This document shows, piece by piece, positions 17,320 through 24,281 of a DNA stretch of 64,000 bases. Under the pieces are notes generated by a model. The model was not told where the DNA came from and did no database searches. It saw only the letters and a program-made list of their open reading frames with translations. The position numbers and the translations under genes are program-made. Source of the DNA: a candidate division FCPU426 bacterium (GTDB taxonomy: Bacteria; Oederibacteriota; JAAXVQ01; JAUVAV01); assembly GCA_030591525.1 (NCBI GenBank), contig JAUVAV010000002.1, positions 39,652-103,651 of the forward strand, given 5' to 3'. Each line of letters begins with the position of its first letter. Position 1 is the stretch's first letter.

Positions 17320-17787
17320 CTACGCTCCGGCATCAGCCTTAGGCTCCCTGGTTGCGGTTCCCCTGTTCTCCCTGTCACCCCAATTATTAAATACATATGC
17401 TATCAAATCTTCAGGCTTAAAAGGCTTCAGAAGGTAATGCTTGGCGCCGGCCAGCATACTCCGCTCAATATCTTCCCGGTGTTCCCGGCCGGCCACGGCA
17501 ATAATCTCCCCGTATTTATTACGATGCTTCACGCGGCAGGTCTCGATAAACGCACAACTATCCAGGCCCGGCAAACAGATTTCTACGAATATCAAGTCCA
17601 CCCACTCTGAATTAGTCTCGAAAAACCGCAGGACTTCTTGGGAATTCGTAAACTGTTTAACTTCCAGACTTTCGGTAACCGGCTGGCCCTTCCGGGCCAA
17701 GGACTTGGCTTTAGCATAAAAACCAACCTGCAGCGACAATTTCAGCAAGTCGGATATTTGTTCCTCATCCATGATAATAACTTTCAT
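17320..17787 (-). CDS. Degenerate response-regulator receiver protein
   Basis: 155 aa, receiver fold only. It starts MKVIIMDEEQISDLL (acidic pocket kept) and has KPF near residue 121. The phospho-acceptor Asp is replaced by Glu69 (DLIFVEICLPGLD), and the switch Thr/Ser position is Ala99 (IIAVAG). There is an unusual insertion between helix 1 and strand 2 (about residues 22-42). AGGGAG precedes the ATG. It is probably not phosphorylated in the normal way; Glu may mimic the active state (inference). A PilZ remnant follows in the same frame. Confidence 0.8.
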   Translation of the reverse strand: MKVIIMDEEQISDLLKLSLQVGFYAKAKSLARKGQPVTESLEVKQFTNSQEVLRFFETNSEWVDLIFVEICLPGLDSCAFIETCRVKHRNKYGEIIAVAGREHREDIERSMLAGAKHYLLKPFKPEDLIAYVFNNWGDRENRGTATREPKADAGA

Positions 17788-17911
17788 ATCCCGTGCTCCC
17801 TGCGCTTTATCCGCGATTCATTTTTGAGGTCCGCGAAATATTACTTTTACACAGCTTCAGGCTGTCCCCTGACAGCTTACCCTGCCTGACATTTTTCTCC
17901 AGACATACTGC

Positions 17912-17939
17912 GTAGGGGCGTTCAATTGAACGCCCCTAC
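17912..17939. repeat. 28-bp palindrome of the GTAGGGGC family
   Basis: GTAGGGGCGTTCAATTGAAC completed to a perfect 28-bp palindrome. It lies in the 220-nt gap between the zinc-domain protein gene and the receiver gene; nothing else is seen in that gap. Confidence 0.85.
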
Positions 17940-18006
17940 AATTTCGTGTATGAAATTACGTCTCTTTTCTCTGCTATCCCCGCGCACGCAGAAATCCAAA
18001 AAATAA

Positions 18007-18681
18007 TTATTCATCGTCTTCTTCGGTTATGGTCATAGATTCAACCGCTTCTTTCTTCCCGGATTCCTGCGCCTGTTCCTTGATCGCTTTCCGTTGCACC
18101 GCTTCCCTCGCATGTCCCAGCTCTCTTTCGTTTTCTTTTTCCTCCTCAACCTTTTGCAGCGAGACCATAGGCACATGCTCCGTGAGACCTCTGTATTCCG
18201 GGACCTTTATTTCGGGCGGATGACATTCCCGGCATGGAGTATATCCCTTTTTAGCCGCAGCACCCACCGTCTTGAAATATACTTTTTTAGTGTGTTTGTT
18301 TTTCTTGATAAGCGGGCACCAATAATAATGATAAACACGCGCTTTAACCTCTCCCACATATGCTCTGCCCCGTACTATGGGTAAAGCTAATCGGCGCTTA
18401 GTGGCGGTTTTTAGCCTGGGGCGGATCGATGGCAGTATACATATTCGGCAGGGATAAAAGCCTCTGGCGCCCGCTTCGGCTTCCGAGGCAAACATACACA
18501 AATTCTTTTTTTTGATCAGTTTCTTCTCTGCACATTCGCCGGTATGATACCGTTTGGTATCGTTATCGCCATAGACCATGGCGCTACTCTGGCCTGACAC
18601 ACAAATTCCGACCCAGATCACGATCAGGCTCGCGCTTAACCACAGACCGGCACCATACTTCCGGGGCTTGGTCGTCCTCAT
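18007..18681 (-). CDS. Exported or membrane-anchored protein with two Ada-like zinc-binding domains
   Basis: 224 aa from the ATG at 18681, chosen because AAGGAGG lies 7 nt upstream and the next residues (MRTTKPRKYGAG, then LWLSASLIVIWVGICV) form a signal or anchor; the longer frame overlaps PilZ. Two repeats follow: RYHTGEC...FYPCRIC and VYHYYWCP...YTPCRECHP. This His/Cys pattern resembles the N-terminal metal-binding domain of Ada, also found appended to exported nucleases. The C-terminal third is charged, probably coiled, ending in an acidic tail. No catalytic domain is visible; a role binding metal or nucleic acid outside the membrane is only a guess. Confidence 0.7.
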   Translation of the reverse strand: MRTTKPRKYGAGLWLSASLIVIWVGICVSGQSSAMVYGDNDTKRYHTGECAEKKLIKKKNLCMFASEAEAGARGFYPCRICILPSIRPRLKTATKRRLALPIVRGRAYVGEVKARVYHYYWCPLIKKNKHTKKVYFKTVGAAAKKGYTPCRECHPPEIKVPEYRGLTEHVPMVSLQKVEEEKENERELGHAREAVQRKAIKEQAQESGKKEAVESMTITEEDDE

Positions 18682-18751
18682 GCCATTCCTCCTTAAATAG
18701 GGAAGGAACACTATTCGGATCAAAATCCTCCGCCCTTCAGAACGTGGTATT

Positions 18752-19099
18752 TTAATAGCTACTGTTTTGACTGATAAAGGTCTTGAGGCGTTGGCGATCT
18801 TCATAGCCAATTCTATTAAAAAGCAGACCATGGGCAAAAACGTGCTGTCCATCGTCCATCATCGGGCGAACCCATAGAACATCAGCACGCACTAAAACCG
18901 GCGGTTCAACTTGGGGAAGCGAAATTTCAACTTCCATACTGCTGGTAATACGAATAGGTGTGGTATTAATCAAAGAAGCCCCTTCTTCGCTTAAATTACT
19001 TATATAAGCCGCTATCGGTTCTTTATCCCCCCGGAAAATAATGCGTATCGGTATCTCCACTTCCACCCGCACATATCTGCGAAAATGTAAAATACTCAT
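18752..19099 (-). CDS. PilZ-domain protein (probable c-di-GMP receptor)
   Basis: 115 aa from the ATG at 19099, which has AGGAG 8 nt upstream; the frame is open to 19162. The start is MSILHFRRYVRVEVEIPI, giving the RxxxR ligand motif, followed by SNLSEEGASL where the usual Asp of DxSxxG is Asn. C-terminal strands include VLWVRPM and FAHGLLFNRI. A single-domain PilZ protein usually works by binding a partner in motility or envelope control. It lies 70 nt upstream of the zinc-domain gene; a decayed PilZ fragment occurs nearby at 17128. Confidence 0.85.
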   Translation of the reverse strand: MSILHFRRYVRVEVEIPIRIIFRGDKEPIAAYISNLSEEGASLINTTPIRITSSMEVEISLPQVEPPVLVRADVLWVRPMMDDGQHVFAHGLLFNRIGYEDRQRLKTFISQNSSY

Positions 19100-19217
19100 A
19101 ACCCTGTCTCCTGCTTCCTGCCGGCTGCAGAACTGACGCCAAAATTGGTCTTGCCCGCCCATAAAACACTATGGTTAAATATTATCATTAAAATATGATA
19201 ATTTCAACCACTACCGG

Positions 19218-19260
19218 CGTAATCTATCAGTCATGGTACTAACATGACTGATAGATTACG
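19218..19260. repeat. Perfect 18-bp inverted repeat (hairpin)
   Basis: Arms 19218-19235 (CGTAATCTATCAGTCATG) and 19243-19260 are exact reverse complements around a 7-nt loop. No T-run follows on either strand, so it is not an ordinary terminator. It lies in the 297-nt gap between fabH and PilZ, which otherwise shows only AT-rich sequence and a CAAATGCGGTC fragment resembling the 240-bp element. Confidence 0.75.
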
Positions 19261-19396
19261 AAGCATTTGAACCTTAAACTATAGATAATAATATTCAAAT
19301 GCGGTCAATTTTCGATTTTCTATTCTCAACGCTTACTTTGTCATAATGCGATTTTGGTACCATAACTAAAAGGTTGTACTACCGGCGCGTCCACCG

Positions 19397-20386
19397 CTAC
19401 AAACGCATCAGGCAAGATCCCCAGGTAAAACCGCCCCCAAAAGCTACCAGTAAGCAAATTGCTCCTGGACCGAGACGACCTTCACGCCGGGCTTCATGTA
19501 AAGCCACGGCCGTAGTGGCCGCAGAAGTATTACCATATTTTTCAATGTTTCGATATACTCTTTCCATCGGAAGATGGGAAAGCCGGGCCGCCGCCTCAAT
19601 GATCCGCGTATTCGCCTGATGCGGAATAAGCAGGTCGACTTGTTCAATAGATATACCGGTATCTTCCAATACTCGCTTATTGGCGTGCGCCATAGCCCGG
19701 CCCGCATATTTGAACACTTCATTGCCCTTCATTTTAATATAATGCAGCCGGTTATCCACAGTCTCATGGCTCGCCGGATGCCGCGAACCGCCTCCGGGCA
19801 TCTCCAGCAATTCGCTCTTGCTTCCATCCGCTCCCAGATAGGTCCCTAATATTCCTCGGGGTGCTTCTACCGGACGCAATACTGCCGCACCGGCCGCATC
19901 GCCAAACAGGATTGCAGTATTACGGTCCTGCCAATCGGTAATCCGGGTCAAAACTTCTGAAGCTACCACCAGAATCGTGCGATACATGCCATTGTTAATA
20001 AAAGCACGCGCCATGGCCAGGCCATAGATAAAACCCGAACAAGCCGCCTGGATATCAAAAGCAGCCGCCTGCTTAGCCCCTAAGTGCCGCTGAATAAAAC
20101 AGGCCGAGGCCGGCCAGGGAACATCCGGCGTAATCGTAGCCGTAATAATCAGGTCCACTTCTTCCGGGGGGATGTCAGCCTCTTCCAGCGCCTGCCGGGC
20201 TGCCCGCGCTCCCAAGGTTGATACCGTTTCTTCCGGTGCAGCTATATGCCGTTCTTTAATCCCTACCCGCGTGGTAATCCATTCGTCATTGGTTTCCACG
20301 ATTTTTTCTAAATCGGCATTGGTTAATACCTTCTCGGGAACATACATCCCGGTACCCACCACGCCGGCCTGCCATAAGCCTGCCAC
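19397..20386 (-). CDS. fabH: 3-oxoacyl-ACP synthase III
   Basis: 329 aa from a GTG at 20386, with AGGAGG 8 nt upstream; this gives the normal FabH start (AGLWQAGVVGTGMYVPEKV). The open frame continues to 20470 but that overlaps the upstream gene. The catalytic triad is visible: Cys in QAACSGFIYG, His in IPHQANTRI, Asn in YGNTSAATTA. The enzyme condenses acetyl-CoA (or another primer) with malonyl-ACP to start fatty-acid synthesis. It follows the DUF4416 gene by 13 nt. Confidence 0.95.
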   Translation of the reverse strand: MAGLWQAGVVGTGMYVPEKVLTNADLEKIVETNDEWITTRVGIKERHIAAPEETVSTLGARAARQALEEADIPPEEVDLIITATITPDVPWPASACFIQRHLGAKQAAAFDIQAACSGFIYGLAMARAFINNGMYRTILVVASEVLTRITDWQDRNTAILFGDAAGAAVLRPVEAPRGILGTYLGADGSKSELLEMPGGGSRHPASHETVDNRLHYIKMKGNEVFKYAGRAMAHANKRVLEDTGISIEQVDLLIPHQANTRIIEAAARLSHLPMERVYRNIEKYGNTSAATTAVALHEARREGRLGPGAICLLVAFGGGFTWGSCLMRL

Positions 20387-20399
20387 TGCCAGTATCCTC

Positions 20400-20930
20400 C
20401 TATTTTCGGTGAGGCGTAATTTCCCGGAGGTAATCCGCATACGCCTGATTAAAAAATGGTATAGCCTCAATATAATCGGGATAGGTCCACTCCCATGCGT
20501 GGAAACGACCGTCCTGGATTTTCAAGGTTATTTCCGCATATATTCCTTCCCGCAAGTATAAACGGTGCGCATAATCCTTGGTGCTGGCCAGTACTAATTT
20601 ACCCGGAGCCAGGTAGCCGGGATCGATATTCACGCGTCGCCCCTGCGAACCAAGACTCAAGCGTTGTTCAAGTTCATTCGCCGCCAATTTCCACGCGGCC
20701 AATTCTTCCGGCGCCTGTAGGCGCTCAAACACTAAAAACTGCCGCCATAAATCTGTTCCCATTTCGCGGGCATAATAATCCGTCTGAATAAACCGTACCG
20801 GCTCAGAGATTTGCTTAAAAGGACCAAAGCAGAGTGCTAATTCCCTGCCAACGGTCTGAAGCAACTCTGTCTGCCCGGCTAAAAGTCCGGTAAGCGGCCG
20901 TACTGCCGGCGGGGTTGTTAGTTTTCCCAT
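20400..20930 (-). CDS. DUF4416 family protein
   Basis: 176 aa from the ATG at 20930 (MGKLTTPPAVRPLTGLL); the frame is open to a GTG at 20975 but no ribosome site supports it. Recognisable family stretches are FIQTDYYAREMG, NIDPGYLAPGKLVLASTKD and REGIYAEITL, then HAWEWTYPDY. The family is widespread in anaerobes, often near lipid or envelope genes, and has no assigned reaction. It lies directly upstream of fabH, suggesting co-expression. I do not assign a function. Confidence 0.82.
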   Translation of the reverse strand: MGKLTTPPAVRPLTGLLAGQTELLQTVGRELALCFGPFKQISEPVRFIQTDYYAREMGTDLWRQFLVFERLQAPEELAAWKLAANELEQRLSLGSQGRRVNIDPGYLAPGKLVLASTKDYAHRLYLREGIYAEITLKIQDGRFHAWEWTYPDYIEAIPFFNQAYADYLREITPHRK

Positions 20931-21037
20931 ATTATCACTGAAATCGTAATATCTTAGCCATTTGCTTTCCCGCACGTGAATATTTCATGCTGTTTTTTCA
21001 CAATCCTTGAAAGCTGAGATGTACCCTCACGGAACGC

Positions 21038-21061
21038 AGGGGCGTTTAATTAAACGCCCCT
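21038..21061. repeat. Palindrome of the GTAGGGGC family (GGGGCGTTTAATTAAACGCCCC)
   Basis: AGGGGCGTTTAATTAAACGC with its full complement, 24 bp, in the 360-nt gap between DUF4416 and the tRNA gene. It is the same family as 17912 and 42357. The rest of that gap holds a probable terminator (21161-21203) and a GGGGGA/TCCCCC hairpin near 21211. Confidence 0.8.
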
Positions 21062-21160
21062 ACAATGGCCGGTGATGTTATAATGAATAGCTAACATATT
21101 GCCCTGAAATCCAACGCTTCCATGCCGTTTCCCATATAGCCAGCAGCGCCTTTTTTTAAT

Positions 21161-21203
21161 AAAAACCTCCCGCCCAACTCTACTAAATTAGGTGGAAGGT
21201 TTA
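21161..21203 (-). terminator. Probable terminator downstream of tRNA-Met
   Basis: On the minus strand AAACCTTCC pairs imperfectly with GGGAGGTTTTTATT across a loop of about 20 nt, and a short T-run follows. It lies about 90 nt beyond the tRNA 3' end. Pairing is imperfect, so confidence is moderate. Confidence 0.4.
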
Positions 21204-21294
21204 AATATATTCGGGGGATAGCTCCCCCGATCCCCCTTAGCGTCCTTGAGCTTGCTTCCGAAGTCTTATTCGCTCTTGAGGGGCCTCTATATTC

Positions 21295-21371
21295 TGGTAG
21301 CGGAGCAGGGACTCGAACCCCGGACGCTACGGGTATGAACCGTATGCTCTAACCAGCTGAGCTACTCCGCC
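21295..21371 (-). tRNA. tRNA-Met (anticodon CAT, CCA encoded)
   Basis: The minus strand gives GGCGGAGTAGCTCAGCTGG at the 5' end, anticodon loop TTCATAC on a TACGG/CCGTA stem, a T-arm with GGTTCGAGTCC, and an acceptor closing with CTCCGCT then ACCA. The 3' CCA is genomically encoded. The anticodon stem lacks the GGG/CCC of initiators, so it is elongator Met; an Ile2-type tRNA with lysidine at the CAT anticodon cannot be excluded by sequence reading alone. Confidence 0.95.
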
Positions 21372-21376
21372 TAAAA

Positions 21377-21422
21377 TAAAAAAATCCTATGGTAGGATAT
21401 TGAAAATACCACAGGCTTTTTT
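21377..21422. terminator. Hairpin terminator between the methyltransferase gene and tRNA-Met
   Basis: Arms CCTATGGTA (21386-21394) and TACCACAGG (21407-21415) pair with one mismatch. There are seven A on the left and six T on the right, so it can work on both strands; its position 17 nt after the methyltransferase stop codon suits termination of the Fur-FeoA operon. Confidence 0.65.
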
Positions 21423-21438
21423 GTAACGCAAGTCATAT

Positions 21439-22008
21439 TTAGAAACCACTTCTCACTATCCATACATCCGGGCCCCGGATCTCTACTCTGGCATGCTCCA
21501 GCTGCGTATGGGCCAGCAATTCACGCAACTCGGGCACGCTGGGACATTGCTCCCGAAAGCGGTAGCTTTCCCTTAAATCCGGATTGCCATAACCGGCCAA
21601 CAGGGCTCCTGGCCAGCCAAGGTCGCAACGCGCATCGCCCAGAAAAAATTCGCCTCCGAATTTTAAAACCCGGGCGATCTCATCGAAAACATCTATTGGT
21701 TGCTTCCAGGCCCGCAGACCTCCAAAGGAAAGCACGGCATCCACACTATGGTCCGGCAGAGAAATATCCCTAAGTTCGCCGGTGTGATATTCCACCCTGG
21801 TTAACAGACCCAGTTGCCGGGCTTCTGCCATGGCCATATCCCGCTCCTGGCTGGTATAGCCTATGCCCAGCAGATCTAAATCGCGGCTGTGGCCGAGCAA
21901 TTTCAAAGCCGGTCTGATCCGGCCCGGCCCCAATTCCAGAATCCTGCCATAGGTCAGCCGCGGCCGGATTATTTGCTGCAGCATCAGGGGGATACTGTTT
22001 TTAAACAT
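21439..22008 (-). CDS. Class I SAM-dependent methyltransferase
   Basis: 189 aa. A Rossmann-type SAM site is visible: ILELGPGRIRPALKLLG (motif I), an acidic second strand near LDLLGIGYT, and VDAVLSFGGLRAW with LPDHSVDAVLSF as motif II, followed by EIARVLKFGGEFFLGDA. It resembles the UbiE/Methyltransf_11 group. It overlaps the Fur-FeoA gene by 8 nt, so the two are translationally coupled. Substrate unknown; metal or lipid links would be speculation. Confidence 0.85.
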   Translation of the reverse strand: MFKNSIPLMLQQIIRPRLTYGRILELGPGRIRPALKLLGHSRDLDLLGIGYTSQERDMAMAEARQLGLLTRVEYHTGELRDISLPDHSVDAVLSFGGLRAWKQPIDVFDEIARVLKFGGEFFLGDARCDLGWPGALLAGYGNPDLRESYRFREQCPSVPELRELLAHTQLEHARVEIRGPDVWIVRSGF

Positions 22009-22753
22009 TTTCAGTTCGACCCCCGCCGGCCCGGATGGTTTTATTTCTTCCCAGCGGTTGGACCATAATTTTATGCGTAATATGATGACCGATGGCCAGG
22101 CGACTGCCTCTTACCCGGATTAAGAAAGGACCGGCGAATTGATTGGATAAGACCTCAATCTCTGTTCCCGGAACAATTCCCATCTCACGTAAACGCCGCT
22201 GCAAGCCCAGCCCGCCTTCCAAACTTATTACTCGCGCCCGATGGCCGTTCTGAATTGTCGAGAGGGGAATATTCTCATCCTTGGCCATCGAGGTTGCTTC
22301 CCCGGGAAATACTTTTCCGCTTTTATCCAGCAGCTTTTGGCATTTGGGACAGATTCCCAGGATATGCAGAGAATGCTTAATCATAGTATAACCCTGTGCC
22401 GCGCAAAGCTTGGACTGCCGAAGCTCAATGACTTCGTCCCGAAATTCCTTGATTTCTCCGCAATTCATGCAAATTAAATGATCGTGATGCAGGTGTCCGT
22501 AAATATGCTCGAAATACACCCGCCCCCGGCCAAAATAAATCTTGCGTATCAAGCCGGATTCCACCAAGCGTTCCAGCATTTCAGTCAGTATTTGCCGGGA
22601 AACACCGGACAACCGGCGCCGCTGCCTAAGATCGCTTTCATGAAAATGGTCATGCAATTTAAATACTTCTTCGATTATATCTTCCTGGCGGGAAGAGATC
22701 ACCCAACCCCTGGTACGGGCAAATTCATGGTAGCGTTGCTTAAAGCTTTGCAT
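22001..22753 (-). CDS. Fur-family regulator fused to a FeoA domain
   Basis: 250 aa with two modules. Residues 1-145 are a Fur/PerR-type winged helix and dimerisation domain: the metal stretch GHLHHDHLICMNCGEIKEF and a second CxxC (ICPKCQK) are present. Residues about 163-235 are a FeoA-type SH3-like domain (LSTIQNGHRARVISLEGG, LREMGIVPGTEIEVL, GSRLAIGHHI). FeoA domains also occur at the C-terminus of DtxR/MntR regulators, but attachment to a Fur domain is uncommon. Expected role is metal-dependent repression of uptake genes; no feoB is in the window. Confidence 0.9.
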   Translation of the reverse strand: MQSFKQRYHEFARTRGWVISSRQEDIIEEVFKLHDHFHESDLRQRRRLSGVSRQILTEMLERLVESGLIRKIYFGRGRVYFEHIYGHLHHDHLICMNCGEIKEFRDEVIELRQSKLCAAQGYTMIKHSLHILGICPKCQKLLDKSGKVFPGEATSMAKDENIPLSTIQNGHRARVISLEGGLGLQRRLREMGIVPGTEIEVLSNQFAGPFLIRVRGSRLAIGHHITHKIMVQPLGRNKTIRAGGGRTENV

Positions 22754-22769
22754 TATAAAGCCTGCTCCC

Positions 22770-23165
22770 TCATGGTTTCATCCGGCTTACCCGGACTTTT
22801 TCAAGAACTTTTTCGGCGAATTCCCTTAGTTCTATCGGCTGAAAAGGCTTAACTACATAACCATCCGCCTGCATCTCAAACCCCCGCTCAATATCGCTTT
22901 GGTTTCCTTTCGCCGTAATCAGAATAATGGGTATATGTTTAGTTTCTTCACTGTTTTTAAGCGTCCGGCAGATTTCATAGCCATCCAAAAGCGGCATCAT
23001 GATATCCAGTAAAATCAAGTCCGGCTTCACCTGGTAAACTTTCGCCAAGGCCGCGCGTCCGTCTTCAGCTTCGAACACCTGGTAACCCCGCAGCCGGAAA
23101 CTTTCTCCGATTACCTCTATTATTTCCCGGTGATCATCTACAATTAAAATTTTTTTACCGGCCAT
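22770..23165 (-). CDS. Single-domain response regulator (CheY-like)
   Basis: 131 aa from the ATG at 23165, with AAGGAG 6 nt upstream; the frame is open to 23204. It begins MAGKKILIVDDHREIIEV. Asp54 (LILLDIMMP) is the phospho-acceptor, with the switch Thr in IILITAKG and Lys in VVKPFQP all intact. There is no output domain, so it acts by protein contact. It lies 16 nt upstream of the Fur-FeoA gene on the same strand. Confidence 0.92.
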   Translation of the reverse strand: MAGKKILIVDDHREIIEVIGESFRLRGYQVFEAEDGRAALAKVYQVKPDLILLDIMMPLLDGYEICRTLKNSEETKHIPIILITAKGNQSDIERGFEMQADGYVVKPFQPIELREFAEKVLEKVRVSRMKP

Positions 23166-23479
23166 GCCCCTCTCCTTAAATCTTCCCGGCTTTCCCCCTG
23201 ACATGAGATTGTCGGATATTCATACGCAGCCGCTGCCTCCCTGCCTTGCCCGCCGGGGTTGCAGCGAAAAAACATTAATGCTTTTCTGCATCTCGGATTA
23301 AAATACCCCGCCCTTCAGAAGAGGATATTTTACTGGCGGCAGGCAGGCATAAGCAGTTTGAGTTTATTCCGAATTTTCGGTTTGGGTTTTAGGCCTTATT
23401 GGTTTTTGAAACGCCGGATGTCCCGGGCCGAAGTCTGGAAGTATTATAATCGCGGAATCATTCCCCTGCAAGCTAAAAA
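23166..23479. other. Gap of about 310 nt without a recognised gene
   Basis: An 80-codon frame on the plus strand (23259-23501) has no ribosome site and overlaps the end of fliA; I do not accept it. A short CCGCCCTTCAGAAGAGG motif recurs at 18730. No terminator of obvious quality is seen. Confidence 0.5.
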
Positions 23480-24268
23480 TCACACTGTTGCAAAATCATG
23501 ACATCCGATCTTAAGCATGGCACGCAAATGAATAATTGCCTGGCTATGAATTTGGCAAATGCGGGATTCCGTCACTTCCACCACCGCCGCAATCTCCTTG
23601 AAGGTCAGCTCTTCATAGTAATATAAGGTCAAGACCAGTCTCTCCTTTTCCGGCAGACGTTCAATCACATGACTCAACAGCTCGCGGGTCTCTTTAACCG
23701 CTACTTCGGAAAGAGCTCCTCCCCGGTTTTCATCTTTGGCGGCCGTGCAATCCAAGGGTATCACATCCCGGTGTTTCTTCTCGGGGTCTTCCATTAATTG
23801 ATCCAAAGAAACTACCGGCGGAATTTTAATTTCCCGCAGTAAATCGTGAAATCCCTGGAGCGAGCACCCCAAATACTTGGCTACATCCTCCTCCGCAACC
23901 GGCCGGACAAATTTTTTCTGCAGAACTTCATAAGCCTTTTCCAGTTCCTTGGTTTTCTGCCTAACCGAACGCGGAACCCAATCCAGCGCGCGCATTTCGT
24001 CCAGAATGGCGCCCCGAATCCGGAAATAAGCATAGGTTGAGAATTTCCCTCCTAATTCCGGTTTGAATTTCTCTAAAGCATCGATTAAACCTATGATGCC
24101 GGCGGTCATCAGATCATCAGCATCAAACCAGGAACAATTTTGCGGAAGGCACATCCGTTCAATTGTAAAGCGAACCAAAGGAACGTTATTTTCCAGCAAG
24201 GTTCCCCGGGCTTGCATATTATTTTTCTCTTTATACTTCTTCCAAAGTTCTCGATCCGTTGCTTGCAT
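23480..24268 (-). CDS. fliA: RNA polymerase sigma factor FliA/WhiG type (sigma-28)
   Basis: 262 aa. Region 2 is seen in DADDLMTAGIIGLIDALEKF and FSTYAYFRIRGAILDEMR, followed by WVPRSVRQK of region 3; region 4 is LPEKERLVLTLYYYEELTFK and ESRICQIHSQAI. The order and length match flagellar sigma-28. It directs class-3 flagellar or chemotaxis promoters in motile bacteria. No flagellar structural gene is in this window, but a FlgM-like anti-sigma gene is 1.8 kb upstream. It lies 13 nt after the NtrC-type regulator. Confidence 0.93.
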   Translation of the reverse strand: MQATDRELWKKYKEKNNMQARGTLLENNVPLVRFTIERMCLPQNCSWFDADDLMTAGIIGLIDALEKFKPELGGKFSTYAYFRIRGAILDEMRALDWVPRSVRQKTKELEKAYEVLQKKFVRPVAEEDVAKYLGCSLQGFHDLLREIKIPPVVSLDQLMEDPEKKHRDVIPLDCTAAKDENRGGALSEVAVKETRELLSHVIERLPEKERLVLTLYYYEELTFKEIAAVVEVTESRICQIHSQAIIHLRAMLKIGCHDFATV

Positions 24269-24281
24269 GTTATCCCCCCCC

